From Pseudofabraea citricarpa (lineage: Eukaryota; Ascomycota; Leotiomycetes; Helotiales; Dermateaceae): 64,000 nt of DNA. The DNA lies in contig JAPWGK010000021.1 of assembly GCA_029641185.1 (NCBI GenBank), forward strand, positions 310,001 through 374,000. The letters are read 5' to 3'. This document shows, piece after piece, positions 12,793 to 24,647 of this stretch. Within the stretch, counting starts at the first letter, position 1. Each line of letters starts with the position of its first letter. The notes below the pieces were generated by a model, which had not been told where the DNA came from, did no database searches, and saw only the letters and a program-made list of their open reading frames with translations. A program made the position numbers and the translations under genes.

Positions 12793-13881
12793 ATGCTCTC
12801 GCTACTGGTGCTACGAATGGCTGCTGTCCTACCAGCTGTGCTTGCATCGGCATCAGTTCTTGAAGCCAGAGACGACCAATGTTCTGCAGGATACAAGCTC
12901 TGCGCACCATCTGGAGCGTCAACTCAATCGCCCCCACGAATCGGGGATGAAGGGTTCCAAAACCTGCTAGTCGACATGGTGGAATCATCACTGCCGAAAT
13001 TCGAGAAGCGGCAGCCACAGGGACAAAGTACCGAGACGTCGACATCGACATCGGCAACTCTGCTGTGCTGCGTGGAATCGCTGGACTGCGTGCTGATGTC
13101 GAATCTCCTGATCCCCTTCTGCTACGACAAGTTCACGACCAACTACCACCTGTCGGACGGCAGCTACGGGACCATCTTCGACGCGACGTACTCGTCGGAG
13201 CAGGGCGACTCGGCCAACCTCGCCAATGGCTTGTACACGCTTGCCGACGGCCACACGGGCGACTTCTACTCCAACGTGGCGCCCCCGGATACCGCGACGC
13301 TCGCCATGCCCAGCCAGTTCCAGGGCGCCGGCACGGGCGCTGCCATCCCGGCTGGCTCGCTGGGCTTCCAGATCCTCACGACTCTCACGTCGACGATTCC
13401 TGCCTCGACGCTCGTCGCTACCACGCTTGCTGCTACGACCCTCCCCGAGTCCGTCTCTACGAGCATTGTCATCTTGGCCTCGACCGTCACGACGTCGGTG
13501 GCTAGCTCAGTGCAGGTCCAGACGGTCCTCGTCACGGATACTCTCTCGGATTCTCAGCTCGTCGCTTCGTCGCTTCTCGTCACTTCCACTATCATCAGCT
13601 CCGTCGTCGTTAATACCATCCCCTTCTCCTCATCTACTTCCCTCTCTACTATCCCCGAATCAACCATCGCTGCTTCCACGCGCCAGGCTACTACCATCTC
13701 GGCGCGCGTCACTACTATCGTTACTACGGCTCCTAGTTCTGCTTCGGCTGCTAGCTCGACGAGCGCTCCTCCGGCTTCGACGAGCACGAGCTCGAGTGCT
13801 GCTGCGAGAGTGAGGAGTGTTGATGTCTTGGTGCTGCTTTTTGTAGCTGCTTTGTCTTTTTTGGTTGTCGTTGCTTCGTAG
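12793..13881 (+). CDS. Secreted Ser/Thr-rich protein, probable GPI anchor (362 aa)
   Basis: A single-exon cell-surface protein. The N-terminus is hydrophobic (LVLRMAAVLPAVLASASVL), fitting a signal peptide. Residues about 28-110 form a Cys-containing segment with CSAGYKLC and a CC pair (LLCCVESLDC). A mature-like domain follows, rich in Tyr, Asp and Gly. From about residue 190 the sequence is dominated by Thr, Ser, Val and Ala, typical of an O-glycosylated stalk. It ends with Ser/Ala-rich DNA, a small charged stretch and a hydrophobic tail (LVLLFVAALSFLVVVAS), which fits a GPI-anchor signal. I chose the ATG at 12793 because it places the signal peptide at the very N-terminus. The specific function is unknown; cell-wall association is inferred. 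Confidence 0.82.
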   Translation: MLSLLVLRMAAVLPAVLASASVLEARDDQCSAGYKLCAPSGASTQSPPRIGDEGFQNLLVDMVESSLPKFEKRQPQGQSTETSTSTSATLLCCVESLDCVLMSNLLIPFCYDKFTTNYHLSDGSYGTIFDATYSSEQGDSANLANGLYTLADGHTGDFYSNVAPPDTATLAMPSQFQGAGTGAAIPAGSLGFQILTTLTSTIPASTLVATTLAATTLPESVSTSIVILASTVTTSVASSVQVQTVLVTDTLSDSQLVASSLLVTSTIISSVVVNTIPFSSSTSLSTIPESTIAASTRQATTISARVTTIVTTAPSSASAASSTSAPPASTSTSSSAAARVRSVDVLVLLFVAALSFLVVVAS

Positions 13882-14221
13882 TCTTTTTTTCTTTTTTTTC
13901 TTTTTTGATGTGTCGGCGTGTTTTTATGCGGGTTATGCCATGGGATTGTGTACTGCTATTGGTAGTTGGTAATCGCTACGGTCCGCGCGAATGCATGATA
14001 GGAGTTTGATTTCTTTTTTCTTCCTTCCTTTCTTTCTCTGTTTTGGTATTGGGGTATATATATCCATTTGTGATTAGCAGAAAGTGAACGAGCAGGTGAT
14101 GGTAATTGTAGATAGGTAGGTAGACATGAGGATCCTTTCGACGCGCTTTAATCTAATTGATCTGGACCCTTATTTTTTGGTCTGTTAACTTTCCATGTTG
14201 CTATCTTGTGTGCGTGTGTGT

Positions 14222-14283
<62 letters not shown>

Positions 14284-17200
14284 GGTGGGGCTTGGGAGAA
14301 AGCAAAGGGGAGGGGAAGGGAGCTAGGCCATCTAGTGATGGAGGAAGAAAAAAAATACAAGAAGGAAGAGAAAAAAAAGAAAACTCGACCTGGGATGGAA
14401 TAAAGAGAGACCACTTGTCTTCTCCTACTCCTGCCCTCGGTTAATTTCTCTTGGGAGGTTGCTTTCTATATGATTTGCTCTCGTGGAGTGGAGTGGAGTG
14501 GAGGGAAAGGGAAAGGGAATGGAAAAGGAAAAGGAAAAGGGAGCTGGAAACAGGCGGAGGGGGGGTAAGTATACCGAAATGGGGAGAATGAAGGACGTGC
14601 TAACAGGGATGTATCTGAATTTAGAAATTGGGGTTTTTTCTTCTTCTGTAAGAGTACGTGTGTGTATGTGTGTATGTGTGTGTGTGTATGCGTGATATGA
14701 GATTAGGGGGGAGGGAGGGGAGTTAGGCAATTTACCGAGTAAGAATCATTCTAAGGATGAACTCCGAGATAAGCACGGTTAATTTTCCGGCCTCTCTTCT
14801 GTTTTCTCTTTTCTTTTCTTCTTCTCTTAGAGAGAGGCGGTTTTAGTATAAGAGGGATGGGGGGAGGTGGGGAGGGTGAGGAGTTTTGGTTTTCCTCTCT
14901 CTCTCTCTCTCTTTGAAAAGGGGGTTCTTTGGAATGAGATATATAACTTGGTATCGTGGAACAAGGGAAGGGGGGTTTGTAGAATACTTGATAGGGATTT
15001 TATCTCCTTTTTAGCGAGGTAGTCGGAACATTCGTTTGATAGGAGTGAGGGTAGGAGTGAGAAGAGGAGTAAGGATAAACCCGTGACGGAAAGGAAGGAA
15101 GTGCTAACGGCAACGAGCTAAAAGGGGAAATGCATGTTTGAAGTGAGGATTTTCTAGGAATTAGTCGTCTTATAGGAGTAAGTGTGTGAGTATGAAAAGA
15201 GAAGGAGGGAAATATAAGAGGTGCTTAGAGAGGAATTTTGTTTATTAGATGTAGCTGTTAAAAGATCTTATCTTAGACTTCTTCCAAAGATGGAGAGGTG
15301 GGAGAGAGAGAAGAAGTAAACGTATTTGGATAAATTATAAACTAGCTATAATACTTTTCATGCGCAGATTTATACAAGTAAGGCATCTGAGAATAAGGAA
15401 GGAAAGGGAATAATCGGTGGCTTATATCTGCTTGTCTTTAAAAGGATATTTAGATAAAGTAACGGCTCGGTAGTATAAAATACCGTGATAGGAGGGTTTT
15501 AAAGTAGTTTTATAAGAGTTAAGAGTGTAATCTTACTCCTACCTAAATAGCGATAAAAAGTAATTCCTGTTTTATATGATCCTTATAATAGCTCTAGCAA
15601 AGAGTATATACTTGGAGCTTAATTTAATCAAAGAGAGAAAGAGAGAGAGAGGTAACTTGTGTCGGATATCTGTGAGTACGTAAAATTTCGTGGAGAATAA
15701 CTCTAAGTAAAAATCAAATCACACTTTCTGACTGCTTATTGATAGTAAAGAGGTAGCACCTTTTACCCTTTTTTTATAGGGGTAAGACTATAGGTGTGGA
15801 AAATAAGAGGACGGAGAGGTAGATTGTAGTTTTGATATTTTCTTTCCTTTTTAAGATGTTTTATGCAGGATGCTCTAATAGGATAAGATAAAGAGTTATT
15901 TAACTATCCTACTACCTGCTTCTCATGCTTCTGAGACTTCCTCTTGCTTAGTTTCTTGTAATCTAGATAGAATTTGGATGGTTTTACTCGAACAGACGGT
16001 AACATCTAGTAAGTCTGTGATATTAGTAAGATCATTTCTATTATTTCAATGGCAAACATAATTCCGACTTCTTTGGGATATGGTTGTAGCGAGTGCAACC
16101 CAACTATACTCGACAGACTCTCCTCGTATAAAAACAGGCTCACTGATTTTGAGGCCTTCTTCGGTCGTGCTAAACTTGATTATATTCTCAACAAGACAGG
16201 TTTCATGCCTGTATATTGACCAACTCCGAAAACTCCTGCTATGGTACTACCTCTTTTCTTGCTCTTGCTCGTATTCATCTCCTCTCATCACCACTCGCTG
16301 CAGAAGACCTTAGATAACCGGCTTTTATTCCTCCGCCAGTCTTAAAGCGGTGCGAATACGACTTGACTGCCGGTCGACGTCAAATGTACCTCGCCATCTC
16401 GATCTGTCTCTGCATGATTAACCTTAACCGTCTTCTGCATCGATAGATAATGCATGCGCTCAATCGATAGATCTCTCGCTCGCTTCGGGAATAAAAATAC
16501 CGGGTTCTGAGTGAGAGATGGGGACGACCACAGAACCTGGAGATTTCCAAGAAATCTCCCTCGGTAGTCTCGGTGCAGATCCTTACGGTACGGTCAATTG
16601 TTCTCTCTTCCAAGACTGAGAGGTTTTTCGAGAGATGGTGGTTTTCCGCTGCTGTGTCGGAAAAGTAGCCTGGGCTGTCACTGTAAATTACATTACAGCT
16701 TACACCCAAGACTCCCTTAATGTCAGGCTTTGCCGCCGCAAGATCAAAATCAAACTCTCTGATATTAGCATCTGGTAGCACCACGATTGTCTTCTTTTTT
16801 GTTGCTGTCGCCATAGGAAGGGAAATCATGCGGCACGCCGTCGAGTTTCACTTAGACGAGAGCTCTCTCTCTCACTCTCGTCCGCAGAATTAACCCATCA
16901 ATTGGCGTCTTCACAACTGGGCGGATGAGATAGCTCGCGTGTTCGGCACCACACACACCTGGAAGAAGTGGGAGCGAAACGGGGAATTTGGCAGCGGTAT
17001 AAGAGACGTCTTAAGGAAACGTCGAGGACGGGGACAGGGGATCGATACGACGGATGGGAAAAAGTCCGAGTGCCGGAAATATGTGCGAGTGGATGTGAAG
17101 AATAACGCTCGTCACAAGACACCACGGCCTCCCACCAGAGCATTTATGCTAAATCCCCGTCTCTGCGCTCCGCTGTGGGGAAGCCGTCGCGCACGGGAAT

Positions 17201-17675
17201 CACTCACTCAATCCTGCCGTTTAAGCTCTTTTTCATGCTTAAATATCTACCAGCCAAGCCTCCCTTCGCTAACGCACCCAAGACCGTCCAAGAGATACTC
17301 TTTTATTGTTTTCCTTTTGGTCGGCGGAAGAACTCAGTCAGAGCTTGCGATTCGAGCGCATAACTCGGAGGCGCTGATGGGGAGCTCCTCTTGTGAGAGA
17401 TGAGGGAAGAGGGACTTCTTGGCTCTTTGAGCAGGAAATTCAGATTCTTGTGCATTGGATTTGTCGTCCAAGGCACGAGGCATAACAGATACGAGGGAGG
17501 CGATGAATAAACATGTCGAAATGTCGAGGAAACATATAAAAGCAATGGCGTGCTCTTGATGAAAAGAGCTTGCTCAAGGAACACAGCTGAAAACCCTAGT
17601 CGGCCACCTTCTCACACGTTTTCGCTTCTCTGTCTATATATACTTCTTTATCAGAGGAATACTTTGCAAGCCAAG
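13882..17675. other. 3.8-kb gene-poor spacer, AG- and AT-rich
   Basis: No supported gene. Purine-rich low-complexity DNA runs from about 14200 to 15700, including the GA repeat, GGAAAAGG runs and a GT repeat near 14665-14692. The DNA from about 15000 to 16000 is AT-rich and full of stop codons in all frames, like decayed sequence. A 149-codon minus-strand frame at 16380..16829 was considered and not accepted. The last 150 bases lead into the pectate lyase gene. Confidence 0.55.
14226..14279 (+). repeat. Dinucleotide microsatellite (GA)n
   Basis: About 27 uninterrupted GA units. Confidence 0.95.
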
Positions 17676-18489
17676 ATGCATTCTTCCGTCTCTCTCGTTG
17701 GCCTAGTGGCTTTGCTGCCATCGGCTCTGGCTTGTTTGGGCTATACGGGTGGTCTCCCTACACCTACTTCGACTAAGACCAACAGCAAAGTCATCGAGGT
17801 CCCCGCTGGTACGGTATACGATGGTGGATGGGCCAAGTTTGACCGTGGAAGCGGTGCCTGTAACGACCAAGCTGAAGGAGGTGAGTAAGATGCTTCAGAT
17901 TTAGATATTTCACACTAACTGCTATGTCAGGCGATGCTGATGCTGTCTTCTTACTCCGCTCTGGAGCAACTTTGAGAAACGTCATCATTGGCAAGAACCA
18001 GGCTGAAGGTGTCCACTGCGACGGCCCCTGCCACCTCGAGTTCGTCTGGTTCGAAGATGTCTGCGAAGATGCCATCACGATCAAGAACGACAAGGCTGGT
18101 CAGGAGACGTGGATCGTAGGAGGTGGAGCCTATCACGCGGGCGACAAGGTGGTTCAGCACAACGGCTGCGGTACCGTGAACATCATCAACTTCTACGTTG
18201 AGGACTACGGAAAGCTGTACCGCTCATGCGGCAACGTAAGTGTTCCCGTGTCTCGTCTCATTTTGTAGGCTAATGACCCTGCAAATAGTGCTCCTCCCAG
18301 TGCAAGCGAAACGTCTATATCGAGGGTACCACGGCCAAGAATGGTGGTGAACTCGCCGGCATCAACTCGAACTATGGCGATACCGCTACCCTCAAGAATG
18401 TCTGCTATGACACTGCTCACCCCTGCCAGATGTACACTGGCTGTGCTGGTGGCTGTGAGCCCGCCAAAGCTGGTTACTGCTCTGGTTAA
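17676..18489 (+). CDS. Pectate lyase, polysaccharide lyase family 3
   Basis: An extracellular enzyme that cleaves polygalacturonate by beta-elimination with calcium. Exons 17676..17880, 17931..18235 and 18289..18489 give 236 residues, a normal PL3 length. An N-terminal signal peptide ([14 protein letters not shown]) is followed by a short Thr/Pro linker. The single PL3 beta-helix domain shows [44 protein letters not shown] and [15 protein letters not shown], all family-typical. The many cysteines in the C-terminal part ([16 protein letters not shown]) fit the family's disulfides. There is no carbohydrate-binding module. The substrate implies contact with plant cell walls. Exon phases agree and the gene looks intact. 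Confidence 0.94.
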
Positions 18490-19108
18490 TCGGTCACAAG
18501 CGGTTGGGAAAACTCCACCATTCGTGCCAATGGAGAAGATCAACTACTGTGTCTTTTGGAGGAAGGAAGGAAGAGAGATGGAGAGATATAAATTCGATTC
18601 TAGTATATGCTTTTTGCACCTATTTATTGGGCTGTATATTCTTGTCTGGTATAGGTGGCTCGTAACAGAGCTGCAAATATATGGCTTCGCTTATTCTATT
18701 GGTGATACGTGATTCTATCGTAATCGTGAGAATACTTTGGAGTAGGCAGAGACATTAATTTGCTTTGAAATTGAGAACCTACTAGGCCTGATATGCAAGA
18801 CGGTTCTTTGTCGCTAAAGAAGTCTATCAACTACATGCGGATAATGAATTGGAATTTGTCCGAAAACATGCACCTCAGAAAAATGCTACAAAATGGTGAA
18901 GCATCCTCGCTATCTTGATTCTAATCTATATAGTCAAAAGAGGCAGGTGGGGATTTGAAAGGAGAACACGCTAGATTTTCTGATTATGGAAAAGATATCA
19001 CTATATTCAGATGAGACAAGACCGAAGTAAACGATTGATTTCCAATTCTTGCAGAGTACATTTTCCATTTTCACTGAACATCAAGAACACAGCTACGCCG
19101 GCTTTCCT
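18490..19108. other. Convergent spacer between pectate lyase and SDR genes
   Basis: AT-rich 3' flanks of two convergent genes. No further feature is seen. Confidence 0.6.
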
Positions 19109-19914
19109 CTACCAAGGATAAACGCCATCATTATGAACAAACTTCCCCACATCCGCATCCCTTTTCCCTTGGATGATACTCAAGATAGTCCGGCCAGATT
19201 CTAGTGGATCTCCAGCACCACCCCAGCCACTCCTCTCCTCCTCAGTCTGTCCCCTAAGGTTCGAGCGGACGAAACCAGGACACATAGCAAAGACTTTAAG
19301 AGGCGTATCACTAAACACGATCGATTCCTGCAAGGCAATCATGTTAAGAGCCGCCTTGCTAGCTCGATACGCCTCACCGTTCGCCAAACCACGATAAGTA
19401 GCAGAGGTGGGATTTGAAGCCCGCCCCATGGATCCCACTCCACTGCTGACATAGACCGAGTAGGGATTTGGCGACTTGAGAAGCAGAGGCCGGAAAGCTG
19501 CAGCCACCACGGCTGGCCCAACGACATTCGTATCCATGCTTTCTTGGAATCGCCTCTTCACGTTGTCGCCCCTGCTCCCGACGCCTGCGTTGTTAACTAG
19601 CACATCCAGCCGTCCGAATTTCTCCTCTACGTGTGCTACGGCTTGCTCGATGGTCGCTTCGTCGGTGACGTCTAGTTGGATCGTCGAGAGCTTGCCTTTG
19701 ATGCCTGATGCCTCGATCTCCGATTTGGCTGTCTCGGCCTTGGAGAGATTTCGGCTTGCCATGATGACGTGGAAGTGCTCAGATGCACTGGCTATTACTT
19801 TGCTTGTTGCGTAGCCCACGCCGGAGTTGGCTCCTATATCGCTGGATCAGTGCCTGGTCTTTATTCATGGCGTTTGGAGTACTTACCAGTGATAAGGATA
19901 ATTCTGGAAGACAT
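19109..19914 (-). CDS. Short-chain dehydrogenase/reductase (250 aa)
   Basis: An NAD(P)-dependent oxidoreductase of the classical SDR family, probably cytosolic. Two exons on the minus strand, 19914..19887 and 19833..19109, give 250 residues. The first exon supplies only MSSRIILIT and one base. The cofactor motif TGANSGVG (TGxxxGxG) is built across the splice junction at residues 9-16. NNAG is present in VLVNNAGVG, and the catalytic YxxxK appears as YRASK, with Ser-containing VSSGVGSMG upstream. The tail CPGFVRSNLRG is also typical. It is divergently arranged with the Zn2Cys6 regulator at 20490, so that regulator may control it; this is inference. The substrate is unknown. Confidence 0.92.
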
Positions 19915-20489
19915 ATTTGGGATTGAAAGGGCAGAAGTTCAGAAAATATATGGTAGATGGGTAGGTGAGTAAAGAAGATGAAAGGTGTGCAGATTGAACT
20001 GGCTGATCTATTTAACTACATGTCTGCACGGGAGTGCTGAATTTATAGATAACCTCGCAGCATATTTTTGAGAAGCCATTAAGAGGCTATCAACATGATC
20101 CGCGTTCACGATTCTCCACGGAATTGACTTAAGTCCAGAAAAACTAATCCGTGTCGGGAGAAAGGCGCGATGGATTGACATCAAAGCAGGTCGAGCCAAA
20201 GACCACAAATCCAGACATACTGATAATGTCTCCATATGCACCGGAGATAAACGCCACAGACTGGAATTAACCAGATCTAGAAGAATCTAATCCCGATCAG
20301 GAGAAACCCGCGATGGCTGGGCTGACGTGGATAGCGGAGTTAGGCGCGCTCGCTAATGCCGGAGCTATGCGAGTATATCTTTGTGGGGTTATTCACAAAG
20401 ACGCCAATAGAAACGAAACCCATGACGATAATGCCCCCGATCGATGCTAATTAGACCAGAACTTTGCAAAAGAAGGAAGACTTTATGAC
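19915..20489. promoter_or_regulatory. Divergent promoter shared by SDR and Zn2Cys6 genes, with 54-bp direct repeat
   Basis: A 575-base region between two start codons pointing away from each other. It carries an imperfect direct repeat, 20120..20173 and 20263..20316, offset by 143 bases. Both copies begin GGAATT, contain CTAATCC and GGAGAAA, and end CGCGATGG. Copy 1 includes the everted triplet CCG-N3-CGG at 20149..20157, one of the arrangements bound by Zn2Cys6 factors; copy 2 has a degraded version. Operator function is inferred. Confidence 0.55.
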
Positions 20490-22018
20490 ATGACATTCCC
20501 CAGTACGGGGTGCCAGACATGCAAGAGCCGTCGAGTCAAGGCAAGCGAAGCGTCTCTTTTCAAATGACCACACACTAGCTAACCCGGTTTCTGTCGTGAT
20601 AGTGTGACGAAACCCAGCCCGAATGTAAGAGATGCATCAAGTCACAACGTACATGCTATGGGCTACAAGCTCCAGGTCAGATAGGCTCAGCAGTGCACAT
20701 CGAGAACTGCTACGCGAGCGGGCAAAGAAAACGGCCTAGAGGTCCTCGGTCAACACGGGACATTACCCTCAGCAAGCGTCTCCGCATACTAAGCGACCTA
20801 CAGACTCAAGCCGTAGTCTATTACTTGCACTCTCATCTGCAGACGCTGCAAGACACGCCGACGATTTCTCGAGGCGTAACTGATGATGTCCTACCGGTGT
20901 GGAAAGCATCTTCAACAGGTGCAGAAGAATGCCCAATTCTGGATCTCGCATTGTCTTGTATCTCTCTTGCCGTCTTCTCCAATACACAGCATTGCCCACC
21001 CGCTGCCATCGAAGCATCGCTAAAGTACGCCCAGCTCTTACAGATGACGCAAACAACCATCCTCTCTCTCAACCGGCACAATATGGATGCTTGCCTGCTC
21101 GCGACGTTTTTCATGAGTCGCTATGAGCAGGTCTTCGTGCAGCGCGTCAGCTTGAAACCGGCGTTTATCACGGGACTGCAGAGTTTCTCGCATCACGATG
21201 GCGCCCTGGCTATCTTGAAGATGTGGAGAGAAGGGCATTTCAGTCCTGTCAAGTCGGACGTCGTTAAACATACCAGACGAGCGATGTTGAGATCTGCCTT
21301 ACTACGAACCCTCCTGCTACCGGACTGGATCATAGACGGTTCATCTTTCGGTGAGACTGAGTTGGATCTTGAATATGACCGTATTCTTACCCGAATTATC
21401 TATCTCCGGTACCGGCTCAGTGAACCATCCAAGGGAGGAGCCAGTATATCCACAGCTGTGAATCTTGACCAAGAAGCACGAGAAATCGACGCCGCAATAC
21501 AGGATTGGAAATCACACTTCCCAAAAATCTGGTCCTATGAGGAACACACTCTCCCAGAATCACTCACTCTCACGTTTCCCACGCGAGATTTCTGCTCCGC
21601 TAGAATGTTCAGCTACGCGACGCCTGCATACGCAACAGTATGGAACAAATACTACGCGACACTGCTCCTTCTTACGAGCACGCAACTGCGCATTTATGAA
21701 CTCGCCAAGAACGATAACCACTCTCGCCTTCAGCAACTATCAAAAATCGAAGATCTAGCCAACAATCTCGCATCCAGCATCCCCTTCTCCTTGTCACGAT
21801 TCCAAGTCTGCTCCGGCTCTAGAGAACTCATACTAAGTACGAACGAGGAGATTAAGCCGTATATGGCGAGTCTCGTCGCCTGGCCACTAACTATCGCGTC
21901 GAGTGTCGTCTTTGTCCAGCAAAAGAATTGGTTCGCTGCTGTTCTGGCGCGGGTCGGTAGGATTATTGGCGATAGGGTGCTTGAATGTGCTGACACGGAT
22001 CAGTGGCTTGAATTATGA
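20490..22018 (+). CDS. Zn2Cys6 transcription factor (488 aa), GC-AG first intron
   Basis: A nuclear regulator. Exons 20490..20540 and 20603..22018 give 488 residues. The zinc cluster has cysteines at residues 8, 11, 18, 25, 28 and 35 (C-X2-C-X6-C-X6-C-X2-C-X6-C), starting only seven residues from the N-terminus. The intron interrupts the cluster just before the third cysteine. Its donor reads AAG|GCAAGC, a GC-AG type; no GT donor restores the motif. The rest is a helical region without a coiled coil that I can see, similar to the shorter fungal_trans_2 regulators found beside metabolic genes. The neighbouring divergent SDR gene is a possible target. The C-terminus is intact and ends 76 bases before the G-rich repeat element. 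Confidence 0.88.
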
Positions 22019-23479
22019 ACTTTTCTTTGTCGCTCTGTCTTTTATTATTGACTTGTTTGGATAGGATACCTCGTATATCTTGCTAGGTAGCCGCGCAGCG
22101 CATTGGGGGTTTGGGGGCTGGCCCCCATGAATACATATATGTCAAGAAAAAGAAAGACTATCGTGAAAAAGTCGACGGGTTTGAAATACAGAAGTCCAGA
22201 TTTTGAGAATAGAAGTTGGAGGGGAAACACTTGAAGTCTCCAATTGGCTATTTTTAGTCTCCATTTTGAAGTGCCACAGCAGAGGTTTGTTGTCTTGTTT
22301 GTAGAGATTATTGGCCGTGTGTGCCTGTGTATTCGAGGTGATACAGGTAAGCGGTTGGTTGGTTGGAAAAATCCCAAGCGAGTAGATGTGACAGCGGGTG
22401 GTAGCCAAGACAGCATTCAGTTAGACATGACAACTTCAACAGAAGGCTAAGTTCAAAGAACCAAGATCCCTCTTGCAGCTCTACGAAAGAGCATAACCTG
22501 TGTCTTATCAAGCCGCGAGCCAAGAAGATCGCAAGCGCTGAAACGAAGCGAGCATCACGGCAAGAAAGTAGCCTCACCTCATCAGCTTCAGAATCAGACG
22601 ACAAAACAAGGTTCATCTGAAGCAAGAACATGTCGGAATCTTCGCGGCATCTCTATGCATAGGAATAGATGAGCTGGTCTCGACTGCACTATGAGCCAAT
22701 GATGCTTCTCGAAGCCTTTAACGTCATGCAAACTGCCCAACTCAGGGGCTGTAGCTGTCTGTATCCAACACCTGCCAGACGTGACTTTGGCGACCAGCGT
22801 GACGACGACTTGAATAGTCTCGGATATACAGCAAATCTTTGGTCTCCGAGTGTCCGGACGTGGTTGATCGTTGGGCCGCTGACTGCACTAGAGTTGTCAC
22901 TTGTCAAACACTTGGGGACGGACATCTAGGCCGGCCAGCCACATTGATATATGCACTCCGGGCTTGTTGATGGTAAGCGGCGAGTCTACTGGTAGTTTAT
23001 TGATTGGCCAGCTTCATAGCATGTTCCACAGCATTGAAAATATTCTACTTCTACAAGAATTAGATACGTAAAACACTAGAATACATTATCCAATCTTTTT
23101 CCTACTCCAAGATCCAATAATGCTAAGCTGGGGAAAATAAACACCACGATTAGAGAAATCAGATTTCCAACTACTGCAACAAGTCAGAGCCAATCAAGAG
23201 GTAAGCGAACAAGCAAACAAGCCGCAGTCGTGGCTGGAATAATATGTGCCAGTGTATCTAGCCGCTTTGCTGCCTTCTGCGGCACAAGTTGGGTGGCGCA
23301 GCTGTTCTGCCTGATGACGCCCCTCAGCCTCCAAAAGCTCCTCTTGTCCCTCTCTCCCTTTATTATCAGCTTCACGACCTCTTTTCATTCTCCTTCATTA
23401 CGATACTCTTCTCGAGCTATCTTAACAAACACCCATTTCTACACCCTTATCGTCTTTCCTTTACCTACACCCTCTCAAC
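22019..23479. other. Intergenic spacer
   Basis: No supported gene. The second copy of the G-rich hairpin element lies at 22094..22128. The frames at 22308-22929 carry no recognisable protein features. The last 150 bases are pyrimidine-rich and fit a promoter or leader for the gene at 23480. Confidence 0.55.
22094..22128 (+). repeat. G-rich hairpin element, copy 2
   Basis: Identical over 24 bases to 9123..9146 and similar over the 11 bases before that. The G5-TTT-G5-CTGG-C5 layout predicts a hairpin between the second G-run and the C-run. It sits in the presumed 3' flank of the Zn2Cys6 gene. Confidence 0.75.
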
Positions 23480-24647
23480 ATGCACGCTGTCGTGCGCTCT
23501 CTCGTCCGTCGCGGCGTCGAAGCCGGTCGTGTTGCCGCCTTCCGGGACGATGAATCCCAAATCCAGATTCCAGCATGGTCTGCCGCGTTGATGGGTAGCA
23601 CTGTGCTCTTCTTCTTGGTTATGACCACTCTGGTAAGTAATCTTGTGCAAGAGACCAGTTGGACTATAGCTAACAGATCGTCTCTAGGCCGAGTATACCT
23701 TCGCCCGCCTCATCCCGACTCTCATGATGGTCGAATCTCCACAAGCCGTTCTCTTTGAGCCAGTCTCCAGCGAGGACCCCGATGAGTCCCTCAAGGGATC
23801 GAAGGAACCAGATCTGTTCTTGGTCAAGCAGCAACCCATCACCAACACCTTCTGCTCAACTCTGAGACACTTGAGAGCCAGGGCTGGACGCGCTTCCCGA
23901 TTCCGCGGTTTTGCCAGCTTCCTCGTATATACCTTTACTATCCAACACCTCTCGGTCCTTCTATCTTCTACCGTCGTCCCTGGCTGTGTTGCACCCGTCC
24001 TCGCCGCAGTCGTCTGCGCTCAACTCTCGATGCTCTGGACCCACGTTGTGATTACTGAGCCATCTACCAAGCGTTGGTACCAACGTATTCCATCGTTCCA
24101 ATCGTGGAAGAAGGTTGCCGGTCCCACCGCTGTTCTCGCCATCGCTGAGCAGTTGTCGATTATCCTCCCAGCCTACCTCTTTATCTCATATGGCTTGAAC
24201 AACATGACACCTCAGGACGCCACCAGCATGCCCAAGGCTGCTTGCCACATGGTTGTGCTCCAAGGCCTCTCGGTTGCACTTCTTTCAATTGCTCTTTCTT
24301 TCTTGATCGTCATTCCCGCCAACGTCTCTTTGACCCGTGTGCAGGCTTCCCTTCTTGCAGACACCGAGGAGACGATTGTTCCATTCGACCGCAGCTTCGG
24401 CGGCAAGGTCGTTTCCGAGTCTCTTGGCACTGCCGGTGTCATCGGTATGATTGAGGCATGGAAGACTTTCGACTGGAATGCCCGAGCCCGACTTTTGAAG
24501 GCTTATGGCAAGGCGATCGCCATCCAGGTTGCTTTGGTCTCGTTGATGGTCATCACCGTTGGCGCTCAGATCATGTTTGTCACTGGTGGTGAGCCCCACA
24601 AGCTCATCCCTAGCCAGGGCAATCCGCAAGACGAAATCTCCATCTAG
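23480..24647 (+). CDS. Polytopic membrane protein of unknown function (370 aa)
   Basis: Exons 23480..23632 and 23688..24647 give 370 residues. Hydrophobic segments are visible at AALMGSTVLFFLVMTTL (about 35-51), FLVYTFTIQHLSVLL, VAPVLAAVVCAQLSML, LAIAEQLSIILPAYLF, VALLSIALSFLIVIPANV and AIAIQVALVSLMVITVGAQI, so five or six transmembrane helices are likely. A hydrophilic, acidic segment of about 75 residues separates the first helix from the rest. The family looks like a conserved ascomycete one, but I do not recognise a characterised member and assign no role. The codon usage and clean intron suggest a real, functional gene. Confidence 0.85.

Noticed and set aside
16380..16829. 149-codon minus-strand frame
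   Set aside because: The first 60 residues look somewhat protein-like, but the rest is Arg-rich and low in features. No family recognised and no supporting exon nearby; RNA evidence would be needed.
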